From: Casuarina equisetifolia
Taxonomy: Eukaryota > Streptophyta > Magnoliopsida > Fagales > Casuarinaceae
Assembly: GCA_028551475.1 (NCBI GenBank)
Contig: CM052356.1
Span: 11,497,884 to 11,561,883, forward strand
Length of the DNA stretch: 64,000 bases
Direction: 5' to 3'
Shown in pieces: positions 9,959 through 22,017 of this stretch; within the stretch, counting starts at the first letter, position 1, and every line of letters starts with the position of its first letter. The position numbers and the translations under genes were made by a program. The notes beneath the pieces are model-generated. The model saw nothing but the letters and a program-made list of their open reading frames with translations. It did no database searches and was not told where the DNA came from.

Positions 9959-12683
9959 GGACAATTGTTGATGAACTCAAGGTGGAAACGTCTGAGCCCC
10001 AATCAAAGGACCAAAAGAAGTCGAAAGGAAAAAAGAAAATGAATGGCCAGAAGAGTTATCCGGAGAATTACACTACATGCATCAACTTCTTTCAATTGTA
10101 CTTGGACGTGATTCGAGTTGGTAAATGAACCAGCATTTGCTTCTTTTGCTAGCTAGTAACACGCATTAAATGCATCACACTGCGAATAGAACACTATGTT
10201 GAGAATGAGTTCTGCATGGACCATGTTTGTTTGGCTGTTATCACATCTTTGGTTTTGAAGATGTCGACTTAAGCAAGTGAAATGAGCAAATTACTTCTAA
10301 AGGTTGATTAAGAAATCGCAGGCACCTTTAGATGTTGCAAAGGAAACAAAAACAGAAAAAGAAAAAAAAAAAAGGAACCGAAAGTTAGAGTGATAATTTC
10401 ATATCCAGATTCTACTGTCTGATTTAGCTGGCTTCCTTCCAGATGCATTTCACTTACGGAGGTTAAATAGATAAGCAAACGCAAAGAATAACGCTGATGT
10501 AGTGTAAATTTTAGTTCGTAAGATTAGTTTGCTGTATGAAACTGGTGACTAAACTACTTTTCTTAAATTGCAGCCACTTGTTTCGTACAAAAAAAGAATC
10601 AAAAGCAACCAGATTCTGAGGACCCTGAAGGAGCAGGACATCAAGGAGACCAACGCAGAACTACATCAATAAAGCGGAAACTCAGAGGTTAGCACGTCTT
10701 TGAAAGCGATACATGATTGTTATGTTAACAGGAGGGACGCTTGAAGTAAAACAAACCAAAAAGAAAAAAACAAAAACTTGACTGAAGTGGAGGCAAACGC
10801 AAGTAATGGATATCGTTATTCAGTCTAATTTTTGAAATAAGAGTAACAATAAAACAAAAGACAAAATGCTTCTCTTTATGTGCGAACCTAATTGTTGAGT
10901 TAATTATAAAGTCAAAGGCTGCTTTTGAGATAAAAAGGGGGGGGGGGGGTAAAACTGACCTTCTTTATCTTCGCTTAAGTATTTTGGTCAGATCAAATAT
11001 TTGAACAAATGAGGTCTGGCATCGTCATTTTGTTGGCTTCTCTGGAGATGAATTTTGTAGATAAGTGCAAGGCCACAGTAACTCAGTGCAGAGTTTTGTC
11101 CTTAAGATTCTTCCGCTGTACTGCGCTGGTGACCAAGCTGTCTTTCTTAATTACCAGCCACTCTCAAAAGCAAGGCTGAAAAGGAACATGAGAACATAAC
11201 AGTCGAAGAGAACCGTGGAGGAGCAGTATATCAAGGTGAGCAATGCTGACCACCGTCAGATTAGAACTTGAGTGGCCACTCCAGAATAATTTTCGGAACC
11301 GCAGATATGTATACCGTACTTAAAAAACGTGCACTTGAAGTTAAAATAATAAAGAAAAGAAAAGAAAAGACCATCTGGATTTTGGAAATAAATTGAACAA
11401 GTTGATAAATACTACGTCATTGCTAGAATTCATAAACTTGTTTCTTAGGCACATAATGTTACTTCTGTTTCGTACAGGACCACAATTATTTCCTGCTAAT
11501 TATGGTTCCTGCTTTGAACTTCTCAGGCTTGTGTCCAAGGCAATACTGTTCGTTCTTATTGGACTAGGTAAGTTAGTGCTTGTATTGGAAAGATCGCGGA
11601 GATTCTTTCATTGTGTAAGTTGTACCACAACATCTCTCCTATATCCCTATTTTAGTAGAAGAATGTTAAGTAACGTTCATCTTGCTTATCTGGTACATCT
11701 TATTTGTACGTCTCATATACTTGATTAGAATAGTCAAAGAATAAAATGCTAACAGAATGGAAATAAAAAAGCAATATATTGTAAGTAATTCCTGATGATT
11801 TGGGTTTGTACAGTGACCCTTAACTTATAGTGTTATTGAGGCTAATGTAAAATGGAAATGAGTTTGGTACAATTATGATTTGATTCTTGGAGAGATTGGA
11901 TTGAGAGTAAATTTTGAATTCCTTCCATATCTTGTCTTGAGTAATCTTTCATTTTGGGTGATAGTAAGATGAGATTGATTTGAATTTCAAATTCCTTCTT
12001 TCTTGGAATGCTTGATTGCCTAGACTTGATGAGTGGAGGTAGTTGATTGATTCTTTGATTTAGTGAGACGATCTTCTAGGTTGGTGAGGTTGTCATGGCA
12101 CTTGTTCTTGACGTGGTGAGGTGAGTCTGATGTAGGACGAGTAGTGCTGGCGTGGTTGAGTGAGGTGGATTGCGCCTTAATAAGAACTTACATTTTACTT
12201 TTTTTGTTTGTCCGTTGTGTCTTTAAGGATCTACCAAGATCAAGAAGATACAAGAGAAGAAAAGAAAGCACGTATGGGCTGTTCAGATCATGAACGAGTT
12301 CTGAGGCATACTAAAATGTACGAAAGTGATCCCTCAACTGGGACGTACCCCGACATAAAAGAGCAAGCACAGGACGAGACAAAGCCTTATGGTATTGAAG
12401 ATGGCGGCAGCGTCACCGTCGTCAATGTTTTTGGAGAAGGTAAGTCTCTGTCTTTTGCAAGGCGGCTCTGTTCAATTATGTTCCAATATAAGCAATATAT
12501 TGAAGCCAAAAAAAAAAAAAAATGGGAGATCCGCACAAGGCTCCCAAACCATAAAGCTACAAAACAACAGACAGAACTAACAGCCGCCACGAACAGGGGC
12601 AACTGGCGACAGAGAGCGTGACAGTCCCCAAGATGCGGCCGTTGCCACTGTTCCTGCGGAAGCCGCAGGAAGCGACGGCAATA
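9959..12683 (+). pseudogene. Ankyrin-PGG gene, linker exons
   Basis: Six small exons encode the variable linker. 9959-10120 gives IVDELKVETSEPQ and a lysine-rich stretch ending YPENYTTCINFFQL. 10574-10687 gives TCFVQKKNQKQPDSEDPEG. 11158-11235 gives TLKSKAEKEHENITVEENRG. 11478-11567 gives GPQLFPANYGSCFELLRLVS. 12228-12439 gives STKIKKIQEKKRKHVWAVQ, a frame break near 12301, then RHTKMYESDPSTGTYPD. 12633-12683 gives DAAVATVPAEAAGSDGN and is the least certain boundary. Junctions are all phase 1, so exon skipping among them would keep frame. A G13 run (10937-10949) lies in an intron. Confidence 0.65.
10937..10949 (+). repeat. G13 homopolymer in an ankyrin-gene intron
   Basis: Thirteen consecutive G after AAAAA. 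Such runs are prone to length error in sequencing. Confidence 0.9.
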
Positions 12684-12798
12684 GTAAGAGCAAAATGATT
12701 TACTGTAGTTAATCGGTTCATGTAAAGCTGACGCTTTTAGCAATGAATATTGCGAACATTTTAATCAAAGGACAAAACTTCACCTTCCTTATTTGCAG

Positions 12799-13140
12799 AA
12801 AGAGAAGAAAGCCATGCAAAGCGAGCAAGTGGGACTCCCTTTCTACTTGCTACTAAATATGGTGTCACTGAAATGGTGGCGAAAACTCTAGAACTATTTC
12901 CGGTTGCCATTCACGACGTTGATATAGACAAGAAGAATGTGGTATCGCTAGCCGTGAACAGGCAATCACTTGTATATCAACTCTTGCTAGAAATACCGGT
13001 ACTGAAAGACGACGTGTTTCGGAAAGTGGATGTGAGCGGAAATAGTGCCTTACATCTAGCGGCAAAGCTTGAAGTCTCCAAGCCTTGGGGTTGTTCCAGG
13101 AGAAGCACTACAAATGCAATTGGAAATCAAGTGGTATGAG
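12799..13140 (+). pseudogene. Ankyrin-PGG gene, C-terminal ankyrin exon
   Basis: Acceptor TTGCAG at 12793-12798. Encodes GTPFLLATKYGVTEMVAKTL and LELFPVAIHDVDIDKKNVV, then SALHLAAKLEVSKPW, the last ankyrin repeats before the membrane domain. After PW the frame slips in a run of four G; the neighbouring frame then reads VPGEALQMQLEIKWYE to the donor at 13141, matching the family. Without correction the protein would end at TGA 13137-13139 and lack all membrane segments. Confidence 0.75.
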
Positions 13141-13695
13141 GTATGAAACCAAATTGAGCATATCAAATTTTAGTTATTTTTGCTATTTACGATTGCTTAT
13201 CTAATAATTTATCCTAGGTCCCTTAAAATAGGAGTAAAAGATATTTGTTATGTGTCCTTCGTTCTACACCATTTAGGGGTTTAATATTGCATTTAAAACC
13301 ACACACTTACTCATAACTTCTACTTTATCCTTAGACCCATCAAGGAAACCGAATTTTTTCTAGGCTTTGAGAACGAAATTTATGACTCCACAAATCATAG
13401 TTGGCTTCATTTAGGAGATTGAAGGTCGTCAATGGGGTGCTGTAGACGTCGACAATCAACTACTACAGAAAATGGAGGTCGAGAAGTGGGTAAGTGTGTG
13501 TTGAAGGTAATTTTGGCTTTTGGAACGGCCCTCGAAACAAGAGGAAGACAAGGGGTTGGCTGGGGAAATCACTAGAACAGCCCCAATTTACATATTTACA
13601 TCACATCCAATAAAAGAGAAACAAATCAAGAAGCAAAGCAAATGGGTAACAGGCCTCATACGTTGGGCCCCTATCTTAATAGTTCTGAGTAGATT

Positions 13696-13808
13696 TATTT
13701 TATTTTTATTTTTATTTTTTCACTCACTATCACGAAGAAGGGGAGGAGAATTCGAACCCTGACCGGATGAGGTCAGGAGTCCTAACCCAGTTAGGGGGAG
13801 TCCCCTAT
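13696..13808 (-). mobile_element. tRNA-derived SINE insertion in the last intron of the ankyrin gene
   Basis: A segment of just over 100 bp is flanked by a long near-identical duplication (13673-13695 and 13809-13831, 23 bp with one mismatch; CCCCTAT just outside is shared too). On the minus strand the body starts CCCCCTAACTGGGTTAGG, carries a pol III B-box-like GGTTCGAATTC (13758-13748), and ends in an A-rich tail of AAAAT units (plus-strand ATTTT units, about 13696-13720) against the far duplication. Head, B box, A-rich 3' tail and long target duplication are the features of a plant SINE. The family is not named. Confidence 0.75.
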
Positions 13809-13959
13809 ATCTTAATAGTTCTGCGTAGATTACATCATACTAAGAGATAAACTATTTGTCATTTTATAAATAGAAGAACCGGTATACGCACTGGGATAAT
13901 TTGGTCTTCATGTTATTAAAATATGAGTTATTTTATGCTCGATGCTTGGCTTCTTTCAG

Positions 13960-14571
13960 TTTGTGAAGAACTCCATGCCCCCGGGCTTCTTCCCCCATAG
14001 CAACCGGCAAGGGAAGACCGCAAGGGAATTGTTCAAGGAATACGACGAAGCACTCGTCAAAGGGAGGACCGAGTGGCTAAACAACACTTCCCAGTCCTGC
14101 TCTGTTGTTGCTGCACTCATAGCAATCGTGGCCTTCGCCAGCTCGGCCACAGTCCCCGGAGGTGTCAAGCAGGACAGTGGTACTCCAACACTCGAAAACC
14201 AGCGGGCATTCGACATCTTCGCCGTCACATCACTCGTTGCAGCCTGCTGCTCGTTCACGGCTCTGATCATGTTCCTCGCCATCTTAACATCAGCGCATCG
14301 AGAGAAGGATTTTCGCAAGGATTTGCCGAGGAAGCTCTCGATAGGTTTGATGTGCCTCTTGGTTTCCATCGCTTCTATGCTGGTCTCATTCTGTGGTGGA
14401 TATTTCTTTGTGCTAAAGGATAAGCTGAAATCCGCAGCGTTCCCGGTGTACGCGGTGACGTGCCTGATGGCAACGTTTTTTGCTGCAGCGCAGTTTCCGC
14501 TCTTTTTTGAGGTTTTAAGGGCTACCTTCACGAAGGTGCCAGGACGTAAAGTCAAGGAGTTTTCTCTCTGA
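13960..14571 (+). CDS. Ankyrin-PGG gene, last exon: PGG domain and four membrane helices
   Basis: This exon of 203 codons plus stop is fully open after a TTTCAG acceptor at 13954-13959. It encodes FVKNSMPPGFF, the PGG-domain hallmark (EWLNNTSQSCSVVAALIA, then FASSATVPGGVK) and SGTPTLENQRAFDIFA. Four hydrophobic stretches follow the family pattern, at about residues 45-65, 85-110, 125-150 and 160-185. The tail is KVPGRKVKEFSL. The family sits in plasma membrane or ER. The exon is undamaged, although the rest of the gene carries frame lesions. Minus-strand frames here are shadows. Confidence 0.85.
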   Translation, partial: FVKNSMPPGFFPHSNRQGKTARELFKEYDEALVKGRTEWLNNTSQSCSVVAALIAIVAFASSATVPGGVKQDSGTPTLENQRAFDIFAVTSLVAACCSFTALIMFLAILTSAHREKDFRKDLPRKLSIGLMCLLVSIASMLVSFCGGYFFVLKDKLKSAAFPVYAVTCLMATFFAAAQFPLFFEVLRATFTKVPGRKVKEFSL

Positions 14572-15683
14572 CATGGTTATTCCATATGTTTGCGTTTTGT
14601 TTTTTTTTCTTTTGTGGTAGTTCTTTTTCTGTGTTTGTGTGGGTGCCTCTGCTTGGCGTCTAACAAACGACTGGTTTTTGTAGGAGATCAATGTTGTACT
14701 ACAGTTTTCTTGCTGGTTTTGTTCCATGCAACTGCAATGCTCTTTCTTTTCCTTCTTTTGTTTTCCTAGCTCGCGATGCAACAGAATCTGGTCAGTTTAA
14801 AGTAACGAGGAAAGGTTTTTTATTTATATTTTTTGAGTTTGCAACCACTTGCTCGCAAAATATCATCTTGCGTAGCTTCAATTGCCCCTTAGGGTCGGAT
14901 GATTGAATGGGCAATTTTTTACTAATAACAAAATGATGAAAAAGTAAATAGCTTTAGGAAATTCAAAACAGGTAATCCCAAAAGAAATTGTTGAATTGTT
15001 CTAAAATGGAGAGAAAGCAACTGCATAAGCAGTTGTGAAGTATTCGAAGAACCACAACACCGCCCGCGGGCCGTGCTCTTCTGTGTGTTTACTTCGGAGG
15101 AAAGTCGCTCAAGTGTACCCTAAACGGGGTCGAACCGGCTCTGGGCATCTCTTTCTCTGAGTTCAGTAGGTTTCTTAGGCCCTATCGTAAAACTCATAAA
15201 GGATTATGAGTGAACGAAACTCAAGCAATGTTAGAAATCTTAACTTTTTTTCAGAAGAAAAGTTAAATGGTCTTTCTTCCTTATTATGTTGAAACTATTT
15301 TTACTATACCTCCTTATCCTGAATGTAATAAAATATTCTTCAAAAGACTATTTATCTTTGAACAAATGGGTGAGACTTTGAATCTGAGTTTCAATACCAG
15401 ATTAAAAAAATATAATAATATTGAAAAGCTATGTCAGTAATAAAGAGCTTTTCTTCCTTATAAAAAGAAGATTTATAGGATTAGAAGAAAAGGGTGAAAA
15501 AGGAAATTCAAGGAAGATTAGGCAAAACAAGAATGTATACCAGCAAAAGATTATCGACGACGCAGATCACATGATTCAGAATGTTTCCGACAACGAGAAC
15601 AAGAGAGTTCGCATCAAATTTTTTTTGGGAGGCAGCGTATGCACAAATTTGATTCTTGATTTGGGAGTTTGACATGGTTAATC
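14572..15683. other. 3' flank of the ankyrin gene and intergenic DNA
   Basis: T-rich 3' untranslated-like sequence lies after the stop at 14571. A GC-rich patch at about 15055-15160 stands out from AT-rich surroundings and is not recognised. An 83-codon frame at 15421-15672 rich in K, N and D has no family I know. No RNA gene seen. Confidence 0.4.
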
Positions 15684-15688
15684 CTTTC
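15684..15688. repeat. Target site duplication CTTTC (left)
   Basis: Matches CTTTC at 20720-20724 on the far side of copia element 1. Confidence 0.85.
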
Positions 15689-15891
15689 TGTTAATAGATA
15701 GTTGTCTCACCTAATACGATACCATATTCATGCCTGTGATTAGACATAATATCATTGTAATTATTATAAATATTTAGTTTATCTTTCTTAAGTTAGGCTA
15801 CGTCTTTATAAATGTATAGCAAATATAGTAAAGATTATTATAATAATAAAAAAATCTTTCATGCTCTTTCACAATTTCTTATTTTCTTACA
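15689..15891 (+). repeat. 5' LTR of copia element 1
   Basis: 203 bp, TGTTAATAGATA to TTTTCTTACA. Clearly diverged from the 3' copy, so the insertion is old. Confidence 0.9.
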
Positions 15892-18800
15892 TGGTCATCG
15901 TGAAACAATCCTGGCTTTTGGTCTTTTTTTTTTTTTTTCTCTTCCGACGAGTTGTGAGACTTTTGCTATTTTTTTTTTCCTTTATTGCTTTTCTCTCCTG
16001 TCAGTTCTTGTTAATTGACCGGCTTTTATTTTCTCCACCTTAGTCTTGTCGTCCTTTGTCCCTCTCTTTGGTCCTTTCTCTCCTCACAATTCTTTTTTCT
16101 CTTTCCTGTTTCTTTTTCCACCCATAGACCAAGGTACTTTTTCTCTTTGTCCTTTCTCTTCTTCCTTGACAATTCCTTTTTCTTTTTTTTTTTTCCCACT
16201 TCGTGTAGACCAAGTGCTTTCTCTCTCTCTTATTCCTTTTTCCCTTTCACATTGGTCATTCCGATCTCTCATCTTCTTCACTTTTGTCTTTTTCCTCTTT
16301 CCTATACACACAAACCTAGTTGCTTTTTTATTTCCCTTCCTCATTTGTATAATTTCCTTTTCTTTTCATGTCAACCTTAGTTGCATTCTACATTGTTTTT
16401 CTTTTCCCATAAACTCTAGCTACCTTTGCTCTTCCTTTCTTCATTTACCAAATTACCCTTATCCCTAATTCTCTCTTTTGAAACCCTAGCCATCCTTGTT
16501 CACCTCCTTCATGGCCACTACAAACAGCTTGACTATCTCTCCTTTTTGCAACCCATATCATCTTACTATTGTCGATCTCCAACTAGCATGCATAGTATCC
16601 TAGAAGCTCACCAGCAAGGCCAACTAGTATGTTTGGATGCAATGTTCCAGTCGCACCCTAACTGAGTCAGGTGTGTCTCTCGCCCAAACAGGCTAGACCC
16701 AGGATTTGCAATTCGGGGCCTTATCCTCGAGTGGGCCAAGCAAACCTAACCTACCTCATGCCCAACAAGTGCCTCCCATATCCAAGCCCACTTGTAGTCA
16801 TTATAAGTAGCTTGGGCACTTGCGTGAGTCTTGCTACCAACTAGTGGGCTACCCCTTTGATAGTAGGCCCAAGCAGCATGGTAATAACAAACACAGGCCT
16901 ACTAGCCACGAGCCCTTAGCCCATATGTTGCTACATTTGATTCTCTACCTTCACCTGGCCATTGGCCAACTCATCCCTCAACTATGGACTTCATTGGGGG
17001 ATTTTCTTTTTAGGGCTCTTCAAGTTATGCACCCATACCAATCTAAGTATCTTGGGCCATCATCCACCTAGCCTAGGTAGTGTATATGGCGGATCCACTA
17101 GGCTTACTCTCACTGTTGATCAATAGCATAAGCTTTTGAATTTCATTAACCAAATGAGTTTCTTAGACCCATTCTCAAGTATGGTTTCTTCCCTTTCTCC
17201 CATTTCATCCCTATGGATAATCAATTCAAGGGCTAATGATCATATCACTTGCAATTTATCTCTTCTTGATTCATTTTCCTATTTGTTGCATCCATTAACA
17301 TTACATTGCCTAATAGCTCACTTAGCCTTGTCACCCACATTGGTTGTTGTCAACTTTATCCATAATTGTATCTTATCAATATTTTATATGCCCCTCATTT
17401 TAAATACAATTTGTTATCTACTCAAAAATTAACTCGTGATAACAATTGTGTGGCCATTTTTTTTATGCTTTTTGTATATTTTAGGATCATACGACTGGGG
17501 ATTTGATCAAGCTTAGCAAGGTTGATCGATTACTCTACTTTCTATGTTATGCTTTTTCAAAAAAATTTAGTTATGTTTTCTTTGAATATTTAAATTCGCT
17601 AAAGTCCACTGTTTGTACTTTTGAAGAATGATATTTTTGTACTTTTGAACAATGATATTTTTGTACTCTAGTTTTTATTAATAATATTAGTTATGATCTT
17701 TTGCATTAATGTCTTGGCCATTTTTTCTTAAAACAATTTTCTTCTTTTGGTGTTTTTGTTCCTTGTCCTTTTTCTTTTTACTTACCCTATTTGCCCCTTA
17801 GCCAAACAAACTCGCCAACCTTTTCCCACTAGTCACACTCTAACTCACTTCATTTTTCAGCTTGTCCACATGGATGTTTAGGGTCCTCATCAAACTCCTA
17901 CCCATGACAGTGTAGATATTTTCTTGCCATTGTGAATGACTTCTTCCATGCCACTTGGACTTTCTTCTTTCAATTTAAAAGTCAAGTATTTTCAAAATCC
18001 AATATTTCATCTCCTTGGTTCATATGCAATTCAATGCCACTGTCCATCGCATTTGCTTTAACAATGGCTTTAAATTCTTTTCTTTTGATTGTCGTTCCTT
18101 CCTTTCTATGAAGGGCATTTCCCATAAGACCTCTTGCATTTACACTCCTCAATAAATGGAGTTGTTAAACGTAAACATTGACATTTTTTAGATGTGGCCC
18201 ATGCTCTAATGTTTCAGGCCCATATCCCCCTTCCATTTTAAGGGGAATGCCTTGTTACCTCTACCTACCTTGTCAACCAACTTCTTTCCTCCTTTCTTCA
18301 TGGTCTTAGTATTTTTGAAAAACTATTCAGTAAACCTTTTATCCTTGATCATCTTCATGTTTTTGGTTGTCATTGTTACATAACTACCTTGGGACCTCGA
18401 GATAAGTTCAATCCTTGTGCCATTCCATGCATTTTTATGGGTTATCTTCCTCCAAGAGGTTATCGTGTCTATGACCTTCAATCCCACAATTTTTTTGTTA
18501 ATTGTGACATTGTTTTTTAAGAAACTATTTTTCCCTTTTCTTCATCTTTTTCTTCTTCTTCCTTGGACAGCCTAGCCCTTTTGTCACCTCCAATTGTGCC
18601 AAATCCTAACACATACACTTCCTCATCATTGCATGTGGATCTTCCTGAACCACTTCCTTTAGGAATAATTCATGTTCCTCGCCTTTCCCCTTTGACCTTT
18701 CACTGGACACCCCTAATCTTGTATTGCAACCATCCCCTACCCTACCTCCCTAACCTACCGATACTACTACCGATCCCTTTACTGAGCCTACCGATCCTTC

Positions 18801-20516
18801 ATTGCATCGATGTAGCCGTTCCACCTGCCTTCCTATCTAGACTTTCGACTACATATGCCTCACCCTACCTCGCTCTTCCCAAACCTCCCTTTATTCCATA
18901 TCTAACTATGTCTCCCTCTACCACTCTAACCCCCTTTACCATCATTTCATAGCCTTCATTATTGCCATCACCAAACCCACCATGTACCATGAGATCACCT
19001 AAGACCTAAATTGGATTACAACCATGAATACTAAACTTATTGCCCTTCAGGCTAATCACACTTGGGATATCGTTCTTTTGCCCCCTGGTCGTCATCTTAT
19101 TGGATGTAAATGGGTTTATAAGGTGAAGTATCGTGTTGACAGCTTCATTGAACGTTACAAAGCCTACTTAGTTGCCAAACACTATAATCAATGTGAGGGC
19201 ATTGACTATTAGGATAACTTCTCTCCCACAGCCAAGCATGTTACTATTTAGCTCATCATTACCATTGATGTCGTCCATCATTGGCCCCTTTTATCATATG
19301 AATGTCTAAAACGCCTTCATGGTGATCTATCAGAGGAGGTCTATATAGAGGTTCCCTTTGGATTTTGCAATTAGGGGGAGCATCTTGTATGTCAATTGTG
19401 AAAATCCCTTTATGGGTTGAAGCAAGCTTCTCGGCAATGGAATGCCAAGTTCACTAGTGCCCTGATTGCACATGATTTTAAGTAGTCTTACCATGATTAC
19501 TCCTTGTTCACCTAGAGGAAAGGTAGCTTTTTTTATGGCTTTACTCATTTATGTAGACAATATATTGATTACAGGAAATAGTCAAGCAACCATTTCAAAC
19601 CTCAAAAAATATTTGCATGGTACATTCTTCATGAAGGATCTTGGTCCTTCGAAGTTTTTCTTAAGGCTTGAAATTGCTCGATCTCCAAATGGTATTTTAT
19701 TAAGTCAACAAAAGTATACATTGGAACTCATTTATGAAGCAAACTTAGTTAGTTTGAAGCCATTAATGATTCTCATGGAGTAGAATAAAAAATTCATAAG
19801 CCTTGAGTATGATTTTGGATCCAAAGAATAAATAAATAATCTTCCTCTTGATGATCCTTCAGTCTATCAACGACTAGTTGGACGATTGATTTATCTTACA
19901 CTGCTAGTCCAACTTCTTAGCTAGTTCATGCATGATTCATAACAATCTCACATGGAAGCTACTTTAAAAGTGATCAGATATCTGAAAAGCTACCTAGGCC
20001 TTAGTTTTATGTTCCCATCATCATTGCCATTTAAGTTGCGAGCATATTGCGACTCTAATTATAGCACGTGTCTCACGACAAGAAGTCCACCACATGCTTT
20101 TGTATAATGTTGGGAAACTCTTTAATTTCATGGTGCTTCAAAAAATAACCACATCAGTCGAAGCAGAGTAAAGAGCTATGCAACTTACCACTTATGAAAT
20201 AGTTTGGATCATTGGGTTACTTAAAGATTTTAGTTTTTACATAAAGCGTCCAACATTGGGTTACCATATTATGACAATGAAACTATGGAGAAGATTGCAG
20301 CAAACTCTATATTTCATGAGTACACAAAGCATATTGAAGTTGAATGTTATTATGTCAGATAAAAGCTTCAACAAGGAATCATTACGACACGACATGTACC
20401 AACCAAGGAACAACTTGCTGACCTACTCACTAAGGCACTCAACAACAAGCAACATTGACATATTCTCTCCAATCTTAGAGTATTTGATTTATTCAAATCT
20501 CAGCTTAAAGGGGGAG

Positions 20517-20719
20517 TGTTAATAGATAGATTCCTTACCTAATACATTACCATATTAATGCTTGTGATTAGGCACAATATTATTATAATTATTGTAAATA
20601 TTTGGTTTACCTTTTCCAAGCTAGGCTATGTCTCTATAAATTTATAGCAAGCATTGTAAAGATTATTACAGTAATAGAGAAATCCTTCATGCTCCCTCAT
20701 AATTTTTTATTTTCCTAGA
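20517..20719 (+). repeat. 3' LTR of copia element 1
   Basis: 203 bp, TGTTAATAGATAG to TTTTCCTAGA; the terminal CA has mutated to GA. CTTTC follows at 20720-20724. Confidence 0.9.
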
Positions 20720-20724
20720 CTTTC

Positions 20725-21186
20725 ATATTACCATAAGGGGCAATATGCCATAGCTTACCATAGTTTCCTTCCTTTGTTGCCTATTGAGTGCATGAAATAA
20801 CAAAGAAAGAATTCACATTGAGAAAATAATGCAAGCCATTAGCAAATAGTGTGATTTATAAGAGATTACACTCAATTAAACATTACATCCATAAATTATT
20901 TAAGATATTTAAATTCTACATTAAAAAGAAAAAATTAATTGTGTGTAGGATGAAAATTCCACTTTGAAAGAAGAAAATTTTAAAATAAAACTTAGAAGAA
21001 AAAAGGACATAGGAATCCTAGAGATTAGGCCTTCTAACAATAATTATTAAAAAAAAATACAAGGAAAAGATTCAAGACTACCCACAATGCTTTTAATCCT
21101 GCCAAGCCACTAGTTTCAATGACAAAAAGGAGGACCTAGACCTTTTGCTCCTTTAGGAGAATAAAATGTAAATTTGTTATGTTGCA
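20725..21186. other. AT-rich spacer between copia elements, nothing recognised
   Basis: No coding motif or repeat edge found. Separates copia elements 1 and 2, which share orientation but not LTRs. Confidence 0.4.
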
Positions 21187-22017
21187 TGTTAAAGAACACC
21201 TACCAAATGATGTGGCTATAGCAAACCATGTCAAGTCATGGTTTTTATCTTAAAAAGGACATAATGGAACTTAGTGGCAGCTTGATGGTTTGAACTTGCA
21301 AGCTCTACATACAAATACCTTGGGTTCATGACCACCCATCATGCATCATGGAGACTATTGGCTATATAATGGACTACCACCCAATGTCTTGCATGCTGTC
21401 ACACATGGCAATGAAGGCTTACCCATTAGACATGTTCTTGTCCACAAACCAAACACCATGGGATACACTAGCATTGATTTATGCTTGACATCTTAGCAAT
21501 TAATCTAACTTAGCACACAAAGCCATAAGCTCTTTATGTGGTTCCACATCTTGCGTACCTAACACTGCACCCATCATATGAAATAGAGAAGATTGCTCTA
21601 ATTGACTGATACACGATTATACTTATTAGAATTGCCTTCATGAAGTACAAACAAGTTTTTGTAAATTAGGATACCTTGTTTGAAAGCTAGACTTTAGCTG
21701 AAGCTTGAACTTGCACCATGCTACAAGTTATTGAGTTTGGAGTACCAAATGTGAAAGAAGAGAAAGAAGGAAGAAGAAGAAAGTGTATCGTGAACATGCT
21801 AACAACACTTAACGTGCATTGCATTGCTAAAGTAACTTCTAGGAAAGTTACATTAAGAAATATATAGATTGTTAAGGCTATAAAAAGGCCTAGCTTGTTC
21901 TAAGAAACACAAGCATCTTTTGTCTTTCTACTTGTACAAACATATAAAGTTTAATGTGGAGCAACATGTAATTTTTTCTACACTATTTTACCATTTTTCT
22001 TATTTTTCTACTTAGCA
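21187..22017 (+). repeat. 5' LTR of copia element 2
   Basis: 831 bp, starts TGTTAAAGAACACC, ends TTAGCA. Aligns throughout with 27622-28405, with small indels. Confidence 0.82.

Larger units (their letters stand above)
8166..14571 (+). pseudogene. Ankyrin repeat-PGG domain membrane protein (ACD6/ITN1-like), damaged reading frame
   Basis: The exons form a recognisable plant ankyrin-PGG gene. The family has N-terminal cytosolic ankyrin repeats and four C-terminal membrane helices, and is linked to defence and salt responses. Exons by splice sites and coding sense: 8166-8668 (with a break at 8550), 8833-8982, 9959-10120, 10574-10687, 11158-11235, 11478-11567, 12228-12439, 12633-12683, 12799-13140 and 13960-14571. 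Most junctions are phase 1 and fit each other. Three lesions break the frame: a one-base shift near 8550 that also removes part of an ankyrin repeat, a one-base loss near 12301 that creates TGA, and a one-base gain in the GGGG at about 13087-13090. Splice sites and exon phases remain good, so decay is recent, or the lesions are assembly indels. The MGGEYMAST start at 8166 is preferred over the upstream in-frame ATG at 8049. Confidence 0.85.
15689..20719 (+). mobile_element. Ty1/copia retrotransposon 1, full length, coding decayed
   Basis: Two 203-bp LTRs (15689-15891, 20517-20719) and exact CTTTC target duplications define the element. A TGGT primer-site remnant follows the 5' LTR; the polypurine tract AAAGGGGGAG (20507-20516) precedes the 3' LTR. 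After a pyrimidine-rich leader, gag begins at 16511. Its zinc knuckle near 16793-16836 has lost the second Cys and carries a stop. Protease (about 17208) has INSRA where family members have an Asp-containing D-S/T-G motif. The integrase spans about 17790-18520. Reverse transcriptase starts near 18980 (GCKWVYKVKY, SLYGLKQASRQWN, then YVDN for YVDD at about 19550). RNase H (AYCDSNYSTC) is near 20040, with an LTKAL C-terminus. Many stops make it inactive. Confidence 0.93.

Noticed and set aside
13956..14555. 199-codon minus-strand frame
   Set aside because: Antisense of the PGG-domain exon; plus strand has the conserved motifs and the splice acceptor.
16015..16468. Two overlapping plus-strand frames rich in F, S, P, L
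   Set aside because: They lie in the pyrimidine-rich leader of copia element 1; composition alone keeps them open.
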